DNA from: Ectopseudomonas composti | GTDB taxonomy: Bacteria > Pseudomonadota > Gammaproteobacteria > Pseudomonadales > Pseudomonadaceae | DNA length: 7,198 bases | NCBI GenBank assembly: GCA_946886245.1 | Contig: CAMPIF010000215.1 | Span: forward strand, 1 to 7,198 | Direction of reading: 5' to 3' | Shown: positions 6,135 to 7,198 of the stretch, in pieces | Layout: each line of letters opens with the position of its first letter | Position numbering within the stretch: position 1 is the stretch's first letter | Notes under the pieces: model-generated | What the model was told of the DNA's origin: nothing | The model's input: only the letters and a program-made list of their open reading frames with translations | The model's database searches: none | Position numbers and translations under genes: made by a program

Positions 6135-6168
6135 GGACTCTGCTGCGCGTCGGTGCTGCCACGTTTAA

Positions 6169-6185
6169 AGCAAGCTCGGCTTGCT
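6169..6185. terminator. Short perfect hairpin downstream of erdR
   Basis: AGCAAGC (6169-6175) pairs perfectly with GCTTGCT (6179-6185) around a TCG loop, 34 bp after the erdR stop. On the plus strand no T-run follows. On the minus strand the stem is followed by TTTAA. It could terminate erdR transcription or readthrough from the LysR gene, but it is a weak terminator in either direction. Confidence 0.35.
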
Positions 6186-6246
6186 CATGTACAGCCAGTG
6201 AACTTTGCAGTCTCACTTGTTTTCACCTTGCATCCCTCTAGCTCGC

Positions 6247-6404
6247 GATCTCGTAAATGGCCTCTCGCGCCGCGTCCTTCAGCGGGGCGCCCATCGACTG
6301 CATTGCCCCGGAGCGCCGCCTGCTGTCGAAGCACGCCAAGGACATTGGTGGCGCCGCGCAGTTCGTCGCGCTGCTCGGTCTGGGCAATCGTCCTCTTGAG
6401 CTGA
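6247..6404 (+). pseudogene. dgkA: Decayed 3' fragment of dgkA (diacylglycerol kinase)
   Basis: The segment translated from 6293 to 6376 reads I-D-C-I-x-P-E-R-R-L-L-S-K-H-A-K-D-I-G-G-A-A-Q-F-V-A-L-L. This matches the DgkA block V-D-R-I...E-R-H...S-x-x-A-K-D-M-G-S-A-A-Q-F-V-A-L-L, including the catalytic Lys-Asp of A-K-D. Just after it, in another frame, V-W-A-I-V-L-L-S-stop (6378-6404) resembles the usual DgkA C-terminal membrane end. Upstream, D-L-V-N (6247-6258), in a third frame, fits E-x-L-N of the active-site signature. The catalytic Glu after that Asn is replaced (G-A-P-I-D for E-A-V-I-D), and about 16 extra bases separate the two pieces. No N-terminal half is recognisable in 6135-6246. 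DgkA recycles diacylglycerol to phosphatidic acid in the inner membrane. This copy cannot encode it; a working copy presumably lies elsewhere. Confidence 0.75.
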
Positions 6405-6407
6405 AAC

Positions 6408-7198
6408 TCAGACGATCGGCGGCAGGACGATCTGATCGCTGCGGCTGACACCTGCCGTCAGTGCGCGGCACTGTTCGAGAAACTCGCGCATCGCCGCGGT
6501 CTGGTACTTCTGCTTGTGCCAGATAAAGTAGAACTGCCGACGCAGGTCCAGCTCCGGGGTTTCCACCGGCATCAGGCTGCCCCGGCGGAAGGCGTCGCGC
6601 AGCGCCAGGCGTGAGATGCAACCGATGCCCAGGCCGGATTCCACGGCGCGCTTGATCGCCTCTGTGTGTTCCAGCTCCAGGCGGATATTCAGGTTGCGCG
6701 GGTGATGCCGCATGGCCTGATCGAAGGTCAGTCGCGTGCCCGAGCCCTGTTCACGCAGAATCCAGGCCTCGTGCGTCAGCTCTTCCAGACTGGCGCTGCC
6801 GCGTTGGGCCATCGGGTGCTGCGGTGCGCAGAACACCACCAGTTCGTCCTCGACCCAGGGATGCACCTCGATATCCGGGTGCTGGCAGTCGCCCTCGATC
6901 AATCCCAGGTCCAGCTCGTAGTGGGCGATCTGTTGCACCACGTGGGCGGTATTGTGCACCTGCAGCTTCACCCGGCATTCGGGATGGCGTTGCATGAAAC
7001 TGCCAATCAGCAGGGTGGCCAGGTAGTTGCCCACGGTGAGCGTGGCGCCGACGTTCAGCGAGCCATAACCGCTCTTGCCGCTCAGCAGGCGTTCGATCTC
7101 GCGCGCCTGGTCGATCAGGGCTACGGCCTCGGGCAGGAGCTGTCGGCCCAGGGCGTTGAGCGCCAGGCGCTTGCCGGCGCGATCGAACAGCTGGCAGT
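6408..7198 (-). CDS. finR: LysR-family transcriptional regulator, C-terminal 262 residues (likely FinR; 5' end outside window)
   Basis: The minus frame is open from the right edge to the TGA at 6410-6408. The GTG at 7034 is an internal codon, because the frame upstream of it continues with LysR-like sequence. The visible part starts at the end of the N-terminal winged-helix domain (Q-L-F-D-R-A-G-K-R-L near 7160-7190). It continues through the linker helix (A-L-I-D-Q-A-R-E-I-E-R-L-L) into the effector domain, with G-S-L-N-V-G-A-T-L-T-V-G-N-Y, D-L-G-L-I-E-G-D, R-E-Q-G-S-G-T-R and E-S-G-L-G-I-G-C-I-S-R. About 40 residues holding the helix-turn-helix should lie to the right. In P. putida the LysR gene beside dgkA and this response regulator is, from memory, finR, the activator of ferredoxin-NADP reductase (fpr). 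If that holds, fpr should lie divergently just beyond the edge. LysR membership is certain; the FinR identity is inferred from the gene neighbourhood. Confidence 0.85.
   Translation of the reverse strand, partial: CQLFDRAGKRLALNALGRQLLPEAVALIDQAREIERLLSGKSGYGSLNVGATLTVGNYLATLLIGSFMQRHPECRVKLQVHNTAHVVQQIAHYELDLGLIEGDCQHPDIEVHPWVEDELVVFCAPQHPMAQRGSASLEELTHEAWILREQGSGTRLTFDQAMRHHPRNLNIRLELEHTEAIKRAVESGLGIGCISRLALRDAFRRGSLMPVETPELDLRRQFYFIWHKQKYQTAAMREFLEQCRALTAGVSRSDQIVLPPIV

Noticed and set aside
6238..6621. Minus-strand open frame of 127 residues over the dgkA remnant and LysR tail
   Set aside because: Most of it is a shadow of the LysR gene. The helical-looking C-terminus comes from the antisense of the dgkA remnant, and I could not match it to any family.
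1..7198. CRISPR array, insertion sequence, phage or integrative element
   Set aside because: I saw no regularly spaced repeats, transposase or integrase motifs, terminal inverted repeats or tRNA attachment sites by eye. All genes look like ordinary Pseudomonas chromosomal genes.

Overview
The window looks like a chromosomal segment of a Pseudomonas species. The DNA is GC-rich with GC-ending codons. Several proteins are near-textbook Pseudomonas orthologues: an ErdR/CrbR-type response regulator, a PA3611-type quorum-sensing-regulated secreted protein, and a FinR-like LysR regulator. From memory, the order erdR - dgkA - finR also occurs in P. putida. I see no phage, insertion sequence, CRISPR array, tRNA or rRNA.

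Left part (1-1246): the 3' end of a large thiamine-diphosphate enzyme of the phosphoketolase family enters from the left edge. It is followed 37 bp later, on the same strand, by a 64-residue ribbon-helix-helix-like protein that has no toxin partner. A small exported QSregVF-family protein converges on this pair from the minus strand, and an imperfect hairpin sits between the two stop codons.

Middle part (1634-4394): a 289-bp divergent spacer with two small palindromes separates the QSregVF gene from an unusually long FadL-type outer-membrane channel gene. A perfect 11-bp stem follows the fadL-like gene. Its loop carries an extended -10 promoter element that probably starts transcription of the next gene, a DTW-domain tRNA aminocarboxypropyltransferase (TapT type).

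Right part (4354-7198): an EamA/DMT-family inner-membrane transporter gene overlaps the tail of the DTW gene by 41 bp, tail to tail. It is divergent from erdR, a LuxR-type response regulator of ethanol and acetate metabolism. Between erdR and the LysR gene at the right edge lies a decayed fragment of dgkA (diacylglycerol kinase). Its C-terminal block is still recognisable but is broken by at least two frame shifts and has lost a catalytic glutamate. The LysR gene (likely finR) runs off the right edge without its helix-turn-helix.

Functionally this is mostly a set of separately transcribed housekeeping and metabolic genes rather than one system. I found no convincing undescribed multi-gene system. 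The most notable items are the dgkA remnant, the hairpin that encloses a promoter, the cysteine-pair insertions in the FadL homologue, and the orphan DNA-binding-like protein beside the phosphoketolase-family gene.
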